A stretch of 64,000 nucleotides of DNA from Mucilaginibacter sp. MD40 (GCF_002288635.1 NZ_NRSW01000001.1:750712-814711), one strand, 5' to 3'; shown: positions 34,394 through 43,168, numbered from the stretch's first letter. Translations and numbers: made by a program. Notes: generated by a model from the sequence alone, not told the origin.

Positions 34394-35041
34394 TTAAAAC
34401 GAGAATTTAAGATAGTTAATGTTTTTGTTATCTGCCAGGTACTTTTTCTCATAATAAGTTTTTATAGCTAATACCTCGGTCACGTAAGGGGAATGATATA
34501 GGTCCTCTGTACGGATATGCAAGTGTAAACCGAGCTCCGCAATTTTTTCGGCGGTGTAGGCATGCAAGCCATCATTGTCTGTCTTAAGGTTTACATACCC
34601 ACCTGGCTTTAACAGCTCTTTATATTTCTGCAGGAAACGCGGAGAGGTAAGTCGCTTCTTTTCTCGGCTAAGCTGTGGTTGCGGGTCGGGGAAGGTGATC
34701 CAGATCTCGTCAACTTCTCCTGGAGCAAAATAGTCCAGCAGGTTTTCTATCTGTATGCGTAAAAAGCCTACATTATTTACCCCTTCTTCCAGTGCGGTTT
34801 TAGCACCACGCCAAATACGGTTACCCTTATAATCAATACCTATAAAATTCTTATCGGGAAACATTTTAGCAAGGTTTACACTGTATTCGCCTTTTCCGCA
34901 GGCCAGTTCTAAAACCACGGGGTTGCCGTTTTCAAAGAAACCTTGCGACCAATTACCTTTTAATGGTTTGCCGGCATCTAATTGTAACACGTTACTAAAA
35001 GTCTCTATCTCAGCAAAGCGCCTTAACTTATCTTTTCCCAT
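34394..35041 (-). CDS. trmB: tRNA (guanine-N7-)-methyltransferase
   Basis: 215 aa from the ATG at 35041 (MGKDKLRRFAEI); an upstream in-frame ATG at 35059 would extend into the promoter-like region. Family motifs: LELACGKGEYSVNLA (SAM binding), NFIGIDYKGNRIW, and the catalytic region EIWITFPDPQP. TrmB methylates G46 of tRNA to m7G. A TAnnTTTG box ends 7 nt before the ATG. Confidence 0.95.
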   Translation of the reverse strand: MGKDKLRRFAEIETFSNVLQLDAGKPLKGNWSQGFFENGNPVVLELACGKGEYSVNLAKMFPDKNFIGIDYKGNRIWRGAKTALEEGVNNVGFLRIQIENLLDYFAPGEVDEIWITFPDPQPQLSREKKRLTSPRFLQKYKELLKPGGYVNLKTDNDGLHAYTAEKIAELGLHLHIRTEDLYHSPYVTEVLAIKTYYEKKYLADNKNINYLKFSF

Positions 35042-35048
35042 AAGGCTG

Positions 35049-35056
35049 CAAAAGTA
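35049..35056 (-). promoter_or_regulatory. Candidate -7 element (TACTTTTG) of trmB
   Basis: Exact TAnnTTTG on the minus strand, 7 nt before the trmB ATG. It overlaps the T-tract of the terminator for the gene upstream. Confidence 0.45.
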
Positions 35057-35100
35057 CAAAAAATCAGAGAGGGATAAACGCGCCGCGCTTATCCCTCTCT
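35055..35100 (-). terminator. Terminator of the YtxH/holin-like cluster
   Basis: Perfect 12-bp stem (35066-35077 with 35089-35100), 11-nt GC-rich loop, then GATTTTTTG on the minus strand. It is 29 bp past the stop of the 150-aa gene. Confidence 0.88.
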
Positions 35101-35128
35101 TTTACCATTTTTTGCAATAAGATATACT

Positions 35129-35581
35129 TTAATGCATATGTTTAAGCAACGGAGACTCCTCTACAACTTCCACCTTCACCTTAACCGGTTTCTCTTTTTT
35201 CTTAAAAAGACCATCAAAAAGGCCTTTAGCTTTGTGCCATACACTACTTACCGAATCTTCACTGATGTAAGATGATGCTTTTTGAGATAGCACACCCACA
35301 ATAGTTTTTATAAGGAAGTTCGATTTTCTGAATAAGGTTTTATTAAGTGTGATGGGTAATACAAACCTTGATAGCAATCCTAAAAAGTCCTGTTTAAAAA
35401 ATCCGGCATGTTTAATACCATCTACAGTGGCAGACCCGGGGAATAAAGAAAGCACGGTTGAAAATATAGCAGCAGGCCCACTAAACCGGGCTTTTAACGC
35501 CACAGACTGTTGTGCCTCTAATCCTTTTAACCTGGCTATTTCGGCGCGCAGATCAGTAATGTTATTTACAGGTAATTCCAT
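35129..35581 (-). CDS. Hypothetical protein, third gene of the YtxH cluster
   Basis: 150 aa with no signal peptide. A short N-terminal coiled-coil-like helix (DLRAEIARLKGLEAQQ, about 9-25) is followed by moderately hydrophobic segments (about 33-50 and 70-100) and a basic linker (KKKEKPVKVKVEV). It starts 1 bp after the holin-like gene's stop and ends at a strong terminator, so it belongs with the two preceding membrane proteins. I do not recognise the family. Confidence 0.7.
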   Translation of the reverse strand: MELPVNNITDLRAEIARLKGLEAQQSVALKARFSGPAAIFSTVLSLFPGSATVDGIKHAGFFKQDFLGLLSRFVLPITLNKTLFRKSNFLIKTIVGVLSQKASSYISEDSVSSVWHKAKGLFDGLFKKKEKPVKVKVEVVEESPLLKHMH

Positions 35582-35582
35582 T

Positions 35583-35939
35583 TTATTTAAAAAGCTTTTT
35601 AATCATGATGTTTATTAAAGGCCTTTGAACACCGCGCTTGGCAACCATCATAACAACGGCTATAAGTGCATAGAATACCGTAACACAACCAAAGCCCTGC
35701 CAGTATGAGTGTAACAGGCTGCCCACCCATAATGCAAGTGTGAAACTGAGAAATAAAAAGGCGAGCAAACACAACACTATGATTATTATGTCTGTAATAA
35801 TATCTGCTATTATTGACGAACCCCGTTCAATCGCTTCATATTTAAATAGCTTAAGGCGCGTTTCAGCATACTCCTTAAGCTGTTCAATTATTGGGCGCAC
35901 GGGCTGTTGTTCTGGTTCTTTTTCTTTTCCAGGTTCCAT
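35583..35939 (-). CDS. Phage_holin_3_6-like membrane protein
   Basis: 118 aa. A charged, Glu/Pro-rich N-terminus and an amphipathic helix (PIIEQLKEYAETRLKLFKYEAIERGS) precede two membrane helices (about 43-70 and 78-100) and a basic C-terminus. This is the layout of the Phage_holin_3_6/YqjE-like family, common in non-phage chromosomal stress clusters next to YtxH proteins. No phage genes are nearby. It sits between YtxH (45 bp) and the 150-aa gene (1 bp). Confidence 0.75.
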   Translation of the reverse strand: MEPGKEKEPEQQPVRPIIEQLKEYAETRLKLFKYEAIERGSSIIADIITDIIIIVLCLLAFLFLSFTLALWVGSLLHSYWQGFGCVTVFYALIAVVMMVAKRGVQRPLINIMIKKLFK

Positions 35940-35983
35940 TGGTAGATGTTTAACACCGGGTTATCGGTAGAAGGAAACTATTT

Positions 35984-36250
35984 TTAAGCATGCTCAAGGT
36001 CGTCCTGATATTCTTCTTCAGCGCCTTTTACTTTATTTTTTATATTCTCAACAACCTTGTCCTTTAGGCCAACCAGTTTATCAATTTCTGCAGCGGCAGT
36101 TTCTTTGATAGAATCGCCAAGGTTGTTTAATGATTCGGTTAGTTTATCTCTTGTTTCTGAACCTTTATCAGGAGCAAATAATATTCCTAACGCCGCGCCT
36201 GCTGCTAATCCTGCCAGTAGGGCAACTACCACTTTTGTGTTATCGTTCAT
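35984..36250 (-). CDS. YtxH-domain protein
   Basis: 88 aa: one N-terminal membrane helix (VVVALLAGLAAGAALGILFAPDKG, the YtxH signature ending in LFAP-x-x-G) and a long charged, probably coiled-coil helix with Asp/Glu/Lys repeats. YtxH proteins are general-stress-associated in Bacillus; the molecular role is unknown. First gene of a three-gene run ending at the 35055-35100 terminator. Confidence 0.88.
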   Translation of the reverse strand: MNDNTKVVVALLAGLAAGAALGILFAPDKGSETRDKLTESLNNLGDSIKETAAAEIDKLVGLKDKVVENIKNKVKGAEEEYQDDLEHA

Positions 36251-36341
36251 AGTTATATAAATTTTTAAGTTGGATAATTGTTTGCTTTATTATTAAATAA
36301 GTTGTGGCTTATGCTTCAATCAGGTGCTATTATACTAAAAT

Positions 36342-37388
36342 TTACGGAGTTTCCGGACCTGTTCGCACGCGCTCAAGGCGGTCCTCAGCCATCCTGTTGG
36401 TTTCATATATTTCCAGCAGCAGCAGGAAATACGATAATAATACCGGCCCGAAAACGAGGCCCAATATACCAAACATCGGCAACCCAATAAATACACCTAT
36501 AACGGTAATAATAGGATGTGTATTACCTACTCGCCGGTTAATGATCATGCGCAGTACGTTATCTACATTGCCTATAAACAGTATGCCATAAAGTAAAAGT
36601 ATAACCCCCTGCACCTTATCACCGTTAGCGTATAATATAATACTGGCCGGTATACAAAGTGTTGGTGCGCCAACTACAGGCAGGAACGATATAAACGCGC
36701 CTATTACCCCCCAAAATATAGGGTCGGGGATGTTAAATATCCAAAACCCGTTAGCCAGTAAAGCGCCTTGTGTAATGGCAATTATACCTTGCCCAAGTAC
36801 ATTGGAGTAGGTTGAATTACGCAGCTCAGTAGCAAACTTCAAAGCATGCTGCTCACGAAATGGGGCATATTTTAAAAGCGTTTGCTCAAATTCGCGCCTT
36901 TGCACAAACATAAAATAGAGTAAAAAGTACATCACCAAAAGGGTGAGCACAATATTTGCCGCGCTGCTGAGTAAAGACGGAAACAGATCGGCTACGTAGG
37001 CGCCGAGTTTTTGCAGGGTACTTTCAGCAAACTTTGGCTGCCCCAGGTTGGCGGCGGTAAAATCATCTATTTTTTGCGTCCACTTATCAATTTGTAGCGA
37101 CTCCCGGTTGATGTTGGATATCTTACCGATCACCATGATACTGATAAAAAGGAAGGGAATTACAATGACAATAAGTGATATAAAGATAATGATCATCGTA
37201 GCGAAGGATTGGTTAAACCCACGCTTTTCTACCATCCAGAGGTAAAACGGCCGAAAAATGGTAAACAAAACAATAGCGCCCAATATAGAGCTAAACAGAT
37301 CACTTAAAGCATACAGCAAAAAGCAGCCAAGCACAATAATGCTTACCAGAATAATATTATTACGCTGTTTAATATTAAAAATGGACAT
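36342..37388 (-). CDS. AI-2E (TqsA/PerM) family permease
   Basis: 348 aa with about seven to eight membrane helices, two at the N-terminus (ILVSIIVLGCFLLYAL, ILGAIVLFTIFRPFYLWMVE), a periplasmic-type loop, and a C-terminal block (IFWGVIGAFISFLPVVGAPTLCIP, VFGPVLLSYFLLLLEIYE) with the G-x-x-F-x-P pattern of the family. Substrates range from AI-2 to Na+(Li+)/H+ exchange, so transport specificity cannot be assigned. It ends 91 bp before YtxH and follows the small DHp-like gene by 67 bp. Confidence 0.92.
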   Translation of the reverse strand: MSIFNIKQRNNIILVSIIVLGCFLLYALSDLFSSILGAIVLFTIFRPFYLWMVEKRGFNQSFATMIIIFISLIVIVIPFLFISIMVIGKISNINRESLQIDKWTQKIDDFTAANLGQPKFAESTLQKLGAYVADLFPSLLSSAANIVLTLLVMYFLLYFMFVQRREFEQTLLKYAPFREQHALKFATELRNSTYSNVLGQGIIAITQGALLANGFWIFNIPDPIFWGVIGAFISFLPVVGAPTLCIPASIILYANGDKVQGVILLLYGILFIGNVDNVLRMIINRRVGNTHPIITVIGVFIGLPMFGILGLVFGPVLLSYFLLLLEIYETNRMAEDRLERVRTGPETP

Positions 37389-37455
37389 AGGCTATGGCAT
37401 GCGAACAATTATTTATTGTAAAGCGCCAAATAGCTAAAAAGTTTGGTGCTTTGTT

Positions 37456-37674
37456 TTAAGGTTTTGTAAAATCATTCAGCATAAGGTCAATGGCTTTTGC
37501 CGATTGTTCCAGGCTGCTGATGTACAAGGCCAGATCTTCGCTGGTATCTGCCTGGCATTCAAACTTTAAGCCCGCAATGGCCAGTTGTATGTTTGACAAC
37601 TGGTTCTTAATATCATGCCTTAAGCGCAGAAAAGCAGTTGTGGATATGTTGCTGTTAACATCGCTGCTTTCCAT
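37456..37674 (-). CDS. 72-aa stand-alone histidine-kinase DHp-like protein
   Basis: Residues 16-50 read LRLRHDIKNQLSNIQLAIAGL, an H-box (His20-Asp-Ile-Lys-Asn) as in dimerisation/histidine-phosphotransfer helices, followed by a second amphipathic helix (DLALYISSLEQSAKAIDLML). There is no catalytic ATPase domain, membrane segment or sensor, and the ORF ends cleanly. It starts 4 bp after the sigma-54 response regulator's stop, so they are co-translated. It could be a phosphotransfer or Spo0B-like partner for that regulator. This is inference from motif and context; a plain helical hairpin without phosphorylation is the alternative. Confidence 0.65.
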   Translation of the reverse strand: MESSDVNSNISTTAFLRLRHDIKNQLSNIQLAIAGLKFECQADTSEDLALYISSLEQSAKAIDLMLNDFTKP

Positions 37675-37678
37675 ACTA

Positions 37679-39091
37679 TTATTTAAGGTTAATGGCCTTC
37701 ATTTTATTATACAGCGTTTTGCGGTCGATATTTAGTATCTCGGCGGCTTTGGTCTTGTTAAAATTAACCTCGCGTAAAACCCTTAATATGGTTTCATGTT
37801 CAGCGCCCAGGGCCGCGTTTTTCAAGTCGTGCTTAGCTTCTTTCTGCTCGTTATTAGCGGCAGATGGTGATGATTCGAAGGCTGACACCCTGTAATTAGA
37901 AATTTCCAGTGGAAGGGTTTTCATGGTTATCTCATTGCCCTCGGTTAATAGTGTAGCGCGCCTTACCACATTTTTTAACTCGCGGATATTACCCTGCCAG
38001 CGGTAGTTCATAAAACACTCTACCACATCGGGCGAAAAGCTGGTAACATTCCGGTCAAGTTCCTGGTTGGCTACTTTAAGGAAGTGCTCGGCCAGCATCA
38101 TAATATCATTCCCGCGTTCGCGCAGGGGCGGCATAAATATACTAAACTCATTAAAGCGATGGTAAAGGTCTTCCCGGAAACGGCCTTTGTTGATACCGTC
38201 CTGCAGGTTTTCGTTCGTCGCTATAATAATGCGTACATCCAGGTCGATTTCTTTAGTACTGCCAATACGTTTTACCTTGCGCTCCTGTACTGTTCGCAAC
38301 AGTGCCGCCTGTATCTCATAAGATAAGTTTCCTACCTCATCCAGGAAAAGTGTACCCCCGTTAGCCATTTCAAAATGGCCAATTTTTGTGTATAGCGCGC
38401 CCGTAAATGAACCTTTTTCGTGACCAAAAAATTCACTTGCAGCAAGCTCTTTGGTTAAGGAACCACAATCCATAGCCACAAATGGCTCATTGGCCCGCGG
38501 GCTGTTCATGTGTATGCTCTTCGCAACTGATTCTTTACCGGTGCCGCTTTCTCCCAATATAATTACGCTGTAGTTGGTTGGCGCAACCAGTTCTATTTGG
38601 CGGTATAATTCTTTTGAGGCCTTGCTGGTACCTACAACAAACTCAGCTGTGAGCACTTGCTTCTTGTTTTCTTTTGAGCTGGCAGGTTTAGTGCTACTAT
38701 AGTCGCTTCCCGCGCTTTCCTGCAGGGCGTATTGCGTTTCTATAGCCTTATTAATGGTATTTAATATCTCATCCGGATACAGCGGTTTGGTGATATAGTC
38801 ATACGCCCCCATCTTGATGAGTTCAACCGCCATCTTTATATCCGAGTAACCTGTAATAATAATAACACCGGTTTTAGGATAGAGCGCCTTAATGTTCTTG
38901 AGCATTTCCCGGCCATCCGTGTCCTCCAGCCTGAAATCGCAAAGCACCAGGTCGTATTCCTCCTTTTTTAGGCATTCCATACCTGCACTGCCGTTGGCGG
39001 CGGTGGTTATTTCGAACCCGTTGCGCGTTAAAAACTTTGAGAGTAATAACCCAACGTTAACTTCATCGTCAATGATGAGGATTTTCTTCAT
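37679..39091 (-). CDS. Sigma-54-dependent response regulator (NtrC family)
   Basis: 470 aa: receiver domain (1-120, acidic pair near 8-9, phospho-acceptor Asp52 in CDFRLED), linker with Ser/Lys-rich low complexity (about 125-145), sigma-54 AAA+ domain (Walker A GESGTGKE 180-187; contact loop GSFTGA 227-232), and C-terminal Fis-type HTH (AAEILNIDRKTLYNKMKAINL). The GSFTGA variant of GAFTGA is a known functional substitution. No full kinase is adjacent, only the 72-aa H-box protein, so the phospho-donor is unclear. Targets are not identified in the window. Confidence 0.92.
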   Translation of the reverse strand: MKKILIIDDEVNVGLLLSKFLTRNGFEITTAANGSAGMECLKKEEYDLVLCDFRLEDTDGREMLKNIKALYPKTGVIIITGYSDIKMAVELIKMGAYDYITKPLYPDEILNTINKAIETQYALQESAGSDYSSTKPASSKENKKQVLTAEFVVGTSKASKELYRQIELVAPTNYSVIILGESGTGKESVAKSIHMNSPRANEPFVAMDCGSLTKELAASEFFGHEKGSFTGALYTKIGHFEMANGGTLFLDEVGNLSYEIQAALLRTVQERKVKRIGSTKEIDLDVRIIIATNENLQDGINKGRFREDLYHRFNEFSIFMPPLRERGNDIMMLAEHFLKVANQELDRNVTSFSPDVVECFMNYRWQGNIRELKNVVRRATLLTEGNEITMKTLPLEISNYRVSAFESSPSAANNEQKEAKHDLKNAALGAEHETILRVLREVNFNKTKAAEILNIDRKTLYNKMKAINLK

Positions 39092-39202
39092 ATCACCAAA
39101 TAGTATACAGGGTAAATGTAGTATTCGTATTAATATACAAATAATCGCTAAGTTATCAGAATAATTATTAATTAAGGGTAAAAATTAAAGTACAAAGCAT
39201 AA

Positions 39203-39227
39203 AAAAAGGAGGCAATGCCTCCTTTTT
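39203..39227. terminator. Bidirectional hairpin downstream of the barrel gene
   Basis: Stem 39203-39213 with 39217-39227 (core GGAGGC/GCCTCC), 3-nt loop and A/T runs on both sides. On the minus strand it ends the 39254-39829 gene. Confidence 0.85.
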
Positions 39228-39253
39228 CAATTGTTGAGTTTTGGTAAATGTTC

Positions 39254-39829
39254 TTAGAAACCGTAAGCTAAACGTAAACCTACAAATTTCACTTTGCTGT
39301 CAATGTTAGTAACGTAGTTTGAGGTTGACTCGTAACGGATACCGGCATCAATAAAGTTACCGCTTGCGCTAACAGGGAACTGTACACCAATTTGCGGAGC
39401 CCATACAAAAGCTGTTGACTTGTCGTTGTAGGTATCAGCTTTGTTTAATAAGAAAGCTGCACCTGCTTCACCCTGGATGTAGAAATTAGCAACCGGGAAG
39501 AATTTTAAACCTGCTTTAACCGGCAACAACTGTACATTAGGTAATTTTACATCTGCAACAGTTTTACCAAAGAAATTGTTAAAACCAGCGTTAACAGTAG
39601 CAAATAACTGGCTTGCAACCGGGATATCTGCCTGTACCGAACCACCAAGGTTCCATTTGTGGCTGTCTTTAAAGTTACTTACAGGTACACCAGTTTCTAC
39701 ACCAATGCTGTAGCGTATGCCGCTTGGGGTAGTTGTTGAAGTAGATGTAGGGGTTGTTTGAGCTTTAGCTGAGTATGATAAACCTGCAAATGCTAAAACT
39801 AATGCTGCGATTTTTAATGTGCTTTTCAT
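39254..39829 (-). CDS. Outer-membrane beta-barrel protein (OmpA/OmpW-like N-terminus)
   Basis: 191 aa with a signal peptide (AKAQT, about residue 24), a short Thr/Ser-rich linker and a beta-barrel of about eight strands ending with a Phe (KVFVGLRLAYGF-type C-terminus, the outer-membrane insertion signal). Regularly spaced aromatic residues and abundant Gly are visible throughout. Function unknown. It is monocistronic: terminator at 39203-39227, and a 251-bp upstream region with an inverted TTGACCA/TGGTCAA repeat. Confidence 0.85.
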   Translation of the reverse strand: MKSTLKIAALVLAFAGLSYSAKAQTTPTSTSTTTPSGIRYSIGVETGVPVSNFKDSHKWNLGGSVQADIPVASQLFATVNAGFNNFFGKTVADVKLPNVQLLPVKAGLKFFPVANFYIQGEAGAAFLLNKADTYNDKSTAFVWAPQIGVQFPVSASGNFIDAGIRYESTSNYVTNIDSKVKFVGLRLAYGF

Positions 39830-39954
39830 GATTTTAAAAATTTAGATCGTGTGCTTTTTTCTTTTGCACGGCACAAAGTAAAGCACGAAAAAGCATTGGA
39901 TTTTTCATCCAAAAGTCACAATTATTTAATCGTTTGATTAACAATAATTTAAAT

Positions 39955-39979
39955 TTGACCATTTGGGTAATTTGGTCAA
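39955..39979. promoter_or_regulatory. Dyad TTGACCA-N11-TGGTCAA upstream of barrel gene
   Basis: Perfect 7-bp inverted repeat (39955-39961 and 39973-39979), about 125 bp before the 39829 start codon. It looks like an operator but has no adjacent regulator. Confidence 0.25.
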
Positions 39980-40010
39980 CACACTGTCAATTATTGATGA
40001 AATTAAAATG

Positions 40011-40046
40011 AAAAAAGGCCCAATACGCATAGTACAGCGCCTTTTT
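40011..40046 (-). terminator. Terminator of the enoyl-CoA hydratase gene
   Basis: Stem 40012-40019 with 40039-40046 (AAAAAGGC/GCCTTTTT) with a further TAC/GTA pairing in the loop, followed by a T run on the minus strand. Confidence 0.75.
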
Positions 40047-40080
40047 GCTTATTTATCAAAGGATATTAACGGGACAGTTT

Positions 40081-40866
40081 TTATTTATTTGACCGAAAAT
40101 TTGGTTGCCGTTTTTCCATAAATGCCGCTACCCCTTCTTTGAAATCAGCGGTGCTAAAACATTTTCCAAACTCATCTATTTCGGTGATATATCCTGAGCG
40201 GCTACCCTCTGTACCAGTATTAACAGCACGTATAGCCGCGGCTATAGCAAGAGGAGAGCGCGTCAGTATCTTATTCATTATTTCCTCTGCTTTGGGCAAA
40301 AGATCATCCTGGAAAACTACATGGTTAACCAGGCCAATTTGCAGTGCTTCAGCAGCGGTGATCATATCGGCAGTCATGATCAGCTCCAGCGCTTTACCGC
40401 GGCCTACCAATTGCGTAAGCCTTTGCGTGCCGCCATAGCCCGGTATTAAACCCAAAGTGACTTCGGGCAGGCCCATTTTGGCATTATCAGATGCGACGCG
40501 GATGTGGCAGGCCATAGCCAGTTCTAATCCGCCGCCCAGGGCAAAGCCATTTACAGCTGCAATTACCGGTTTAGTACTATTGGCGATCATATCAAAAACG
40601 GTAGTCTGTCCCCTTTCTGCAAGTGCGCGGCCACCTCCGTAATCCAACCCTTCAAATTCGGCTATATCTGCGCCGGCAACAAAGGCTTTTTTCCCTGTGC
40701 CGGTTATAATAATGCCCCCTATAGCCGCATTTTCCAATGCTACCGTAAGTGCTTCATGCAATTCGGCAAGTGTAAAGCGGTTAAGCGCGTTCAGTTTCTT
40801 TTCGCGATCAATAGTAATATATTGGATAAGGCCTTTTACCTCTACTTTTATATGCTCGTACTCCAT
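40081..40866 (-). CDS. Enoyl-CoA hydratase/isomerase (crotonase family)
   Basis: 261 aa. Oxyanion-hole region AGADIAEFEG (65-74), catalytic-type Glu115 in FALGGGLELAMACH and Glu135 in MGLPEVTLGLIPGYGGTQRL, which is the two-Glu pattern of true enoyl-CoA hydratases. It probably acts in fatty-acid or short-chain acyl-CoA breakdown. It starts 13 bp after a B12-binding domain gene, so the two are likely co-transcribed, hinting at propionate or branched-chain metabolism, though no mutase large subunit is here. Confidence 0.9.
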   Translation of the reverse strand: MEYEHIKVEVKGLIQYITIDREKKLNALNRFTLAELHEALTVALENAAIGGIIITGTGKKAFVAGADIAEFEGLDYGGGRALAERGQTTVFDMIANSTKPVIAAVNGFALGGGLELAMACHIRVASDNAKMGLPEVTLGLIPGYGGTQRLTQLVGRGKALELIMTADMITAAEALQIGLVNHVVFQDDLLPKAEEIMNKILTRSPLAIAAAIRAVNTGTEGSRSGYITEIDEFGKCFSTADFKEGVAAFMEKRQPNFRSNK

Positions 40867-40879
40867 AGCCCTTTCTGCA

Positions 40880-41302
40880 TTAAAAATTACGGTGGGTATG
40901 CACCCAATTGGTTATATAACTTACAATATCATGTGTGCTGGTTCCGGGCGGAAATAATTCTCCGGCGCCCATGGCCTTAAGTTCGGCCATATCGTCGGCC
41001 GGGATAATACCGCCTCCTGTAAGCAAAACGTCGTTCATTTGCTTTTCTTTTAATAAGGCCAACACTTTTGGAAAAACTGTCATATGCGCGCCCGATAGTA
41101 TACTGATGCCAATAGCGTCAACATCTTCCTGCAGGGCTGTGTTTACCACCATTTCGGGTGTTTGGCGTAAGCCGGTATAAATTACCTCCATGCCGGCATC
41201 ACGCAGGCTGGTAGCAATAATACGGGCGCCACGGTCATGCCCGTCGAGGCCTACTTTTGCTACTAATACACGTATGGGGCGGTTAAATTGGCTGGCACTC
41301 AT
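40880..41302 (-). CDS. Cobalamin-binding domain protein (methylmalonyl-CoA mutase C-terminal-like)
   Basis: 140 aa comprising only the B12-binding fold: [16 protein letters not shown] with His22, the lower axial ligand in the DxHxxG motif, then [13 protein letters not shown]. This is the size and pattern of the free cobalamin-binding small subunit of archaeal-type methylmalonyl-CoA mutases or of isobutyryl-CoA mutases. The catalytic barrel subunit is not in the window, so it must work with a protein encoded elsewhere. The downstream neighbour is a crotonase-family enzyme. Confidence 0.88.
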   Translation of the reverse strand: MSASQFNRPIRVLVAKVGLDGHDRGARIIATSLRDAGMEVIYTGLRQTPEMVVNTALQEDVDAIGISILSGAHMTVFPKVLALLKEKQMNDVLLTGGGIIPADDMAELKAMGAGELFPPGTSTHDIVSYITNWVHTHRNF

Positions 41303-41369
41303 AGCTCGGTTTGCTTTTGGTAAATGTAGGAAATTTTCTCTATGGCGTAATTGCGAGGATAGCGCTATG

Positions 41370-41431
41370 AGACTTTATGGCCCGCAGAGAGTATAAAGTC
41401 TTTCTATTGTATTTCAACTTGTTATACAATA
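41370..41431. repeat. Two adjacent hairpins in the divergent region before glnS
   Basis: AGACTTTAT/ATAAAGTCT (41370-41378, 41393-41401) and TATTGTAT/ATACAATA (41405-41412, 41424-41431), both perfect. They lie between the B12 gene and glnS, where no gene is present. Confidence 0.45.
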
Positions 41432-41509
41432 ACATCTTTTAAAGTAAAGAATAGTAAATAAAAGTAAAATTTAGCCAAATTCAGTACTTTTACACCCTGT
41501 TTTAATATC

Positions 41510-43168
41510 ATGAGCGAAGAAAGATCACTTAATTTTATAGAAGAAATTGTTGAAGCGGATATAGCCGCCGGCAAACATGACGGCAGGGTGCTTACCCGTT
41601 TCCCGCCTGAACCTAATGGCTACCTGCACATCGGCCACGCTAAATCCATTTGCCTTAATTTTGGCCTCGCCCAAAAATATAATGGTAAAACCAACCTGCG
41701 TTTTGATGATACCAACCCCGTAAAAGAGGATGTTGAGTATGTGGATAGCATTAAGGAAGATGTAAAATGGCTCGGCTTTGAGTGGGCCAATGAGTTCTAC
41801 GCCTCAGACTATTTTGACAAATTATACGATTTTGCCGTCGAGCTCATTAAAAAAGGATTCGCCTATGTTGATGACAGTAACGCCGAAGAAATAGCCGCAC
41901 AAAAAGGTACGCCAACAGAGCCGGGAACCGGTAACGAGTACCGCAATCGTAGCGTTGAAGAGAACCTGCGCCTGTTTGCCGAAATGAAAGATGGCAAGTA
42001 CCCGGATGGTGCTAAAGTTTTGCGTGCCAAGATTGACCTGGCATCGCCCAATATGTTACTGCGCGACCCGCTGATGTACCGTATTAAGCACGCGCATCAC
42101 CACCGTACAGGAGATAAATGGTGTATTTACCCGATGTATGATTTCGCCCACGGCCAGAGCGACGCCATAGAAGAAATCACGCATAGTATATGTACGCTGG
42201 AGTTTGTGCCCCACCGCGCGCTGTATGATCTTTTTATAGAGCGCCTTAACCTGTTCCCGAGTAAACAGTATGAGTTTGCCCGCCTTAACCTCAACTACAC
42301 GGTAATGAGCAAACGTAAACTGCTGCAACTGGTTGAAGATGGCTTTGTTGATGGTTGGGATGACCCGCGCATGCCTACCATTAGCGGCTTACGCCGCCGT
42401 GGTTACACACCTGCCAGTATCCGCGAGTTTTGCGAGCGCATAGGGGTGGCTAAACGCGAAAACATGATAGATGTAGGTTTGCTGGAATTTTGCATACGCG
42501 AGGACCTCAACAAAACTGCGTGGCGCCGTATGGCCGTGCTTGATCCGGTGAAACTGATCATCGACAATTACCCTGAAGGACAAACCGATATTTTTAGCGG
42601 CGAAAACAACCCGGAGGTTGAAGGCGGCGATGGCAGCAGGGAGTTCCCATTTGGCCGTGAACTTTGGATTGAGCGCGACGACTTCATGGAAGAGCCTACT
42701 AAAAAATATTTCAGGCTGGGTATAGGCTTAATGGTAAGGCTGAAAAACGCCTACATTATTAAAGGTGAAAGCATTGTGAAAGACGCGGAAGGTAACATTA
42801 CCGAGATCCATTGCTCTTACATACCCGAATCAAAAAGCGGGAACGACACCAGCGGTATCAACGTAAAAGGCACTATCCACTGGGTGAGTGTCGAGCATGC
42901 CAAAACCGCCGAAGTTAGGCTGTACGACCGCCTGTTTAAGGTAGAAGACCCAAGCAACGAGGATGGCGACTTTAAGGATTACATTAACCCTGATAGCCTG
43001 CAGGTAATTAAAACGGCTTACATTGAGCCAGACTTGGTTAACGCCGTTGCCGGCATACCAGTACAGTTCATGCGTAAGGGCTATTTTACGCTGGATAAAA
43101 ATGCCACATCCGATAAACTGGTGTTTAACCGTACTGTTACCCTTAAAGATGGCTGGGTGAAGAAATAA
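41510..43168 (+). CDS. glnS: Glutaminyl-tRNA synthetase
   Basis: 552 aa, standard GlnRS length. Class I signatures: HIGH at 40-43 ([11 protein letters not shown]) and the KMSKS-like VMSKRKL at about 265-271, with the [18 protein letters not shown] phrase that separates GlnRS from GluRS. The C-terminal anticodon-binding beta-barrels follow. It charges tRNA-Gln directly; a TAnnTTTA-like -7 box (TACTTTTA) lies upstream. A terminator follows at 43183. Confidence 0.97.
   Translation: MSEERSLNFIEEIVEADIAAGKHDGRVLTRFPPEPNGYLHIGHAKSICLNFGLAQKYNGKTNLRFDDTNPVKEDVEYVDSIKEDVKWLGFEWANEFYASDYFDKLYDFAVELIKKGFAYVDDSNAEEIAAQKGTPTEPGTGNEYRNRSVEENLRLFAEMKDGKYPDGAKVLRAKIDLASPNMLLRDPLMYRIKHAHHHRTGDKWCIYPMYDFAHGQSDAIEEITHSICTLEFVPHRALYDLFIERLNLFPSKQYEFARLNLNYTVMSKRKLLQLVEDGFVDGWDDPRMPTISGLRRRGYTPASIREFCERIGVAKRENMIDVGLLEFCIREDLNKTAWRRMAVLDPVKLIIDNYPEGQTDIFSGENNPEVEGGDGSREFPFGRELWIERDDFMEEPTKKYFRLGIGLMVRLKNAYIIKGESIVKDAEGNITEIHCSYIPESKSGNDTSGINVKGTIHWVSVEHAKTAEVRLYDRLFKVEDPSNEDGDFKDYINPDSLQVIKTAYIEPDLVNAVAGIPVQFMRKGYFTLDKNATSDKLVFNRTVTLKDGWVKK

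Noticed and set aside
35583..35939. Holin-like gene suggesting a prophage
   Set aside because: No integrase, capsid, tail or lysis genes nearby; this holin-like family is common in chromosomal YtxH clusters.
36251..37455. Sigma-54 promoters upstream of YtxH and the AI-2E permease
   Set aside because: Only partial -24-like matches (for example TTTGGCGC upstream of the permease) without a -12 TTGC in register.
40880..41509. Possible cobalamin riboswitch near the B12-binding gene
   Set aside because: I found no B12-box-like conserved sequence (such as GCCACTG) in the 207 bp before either gene.
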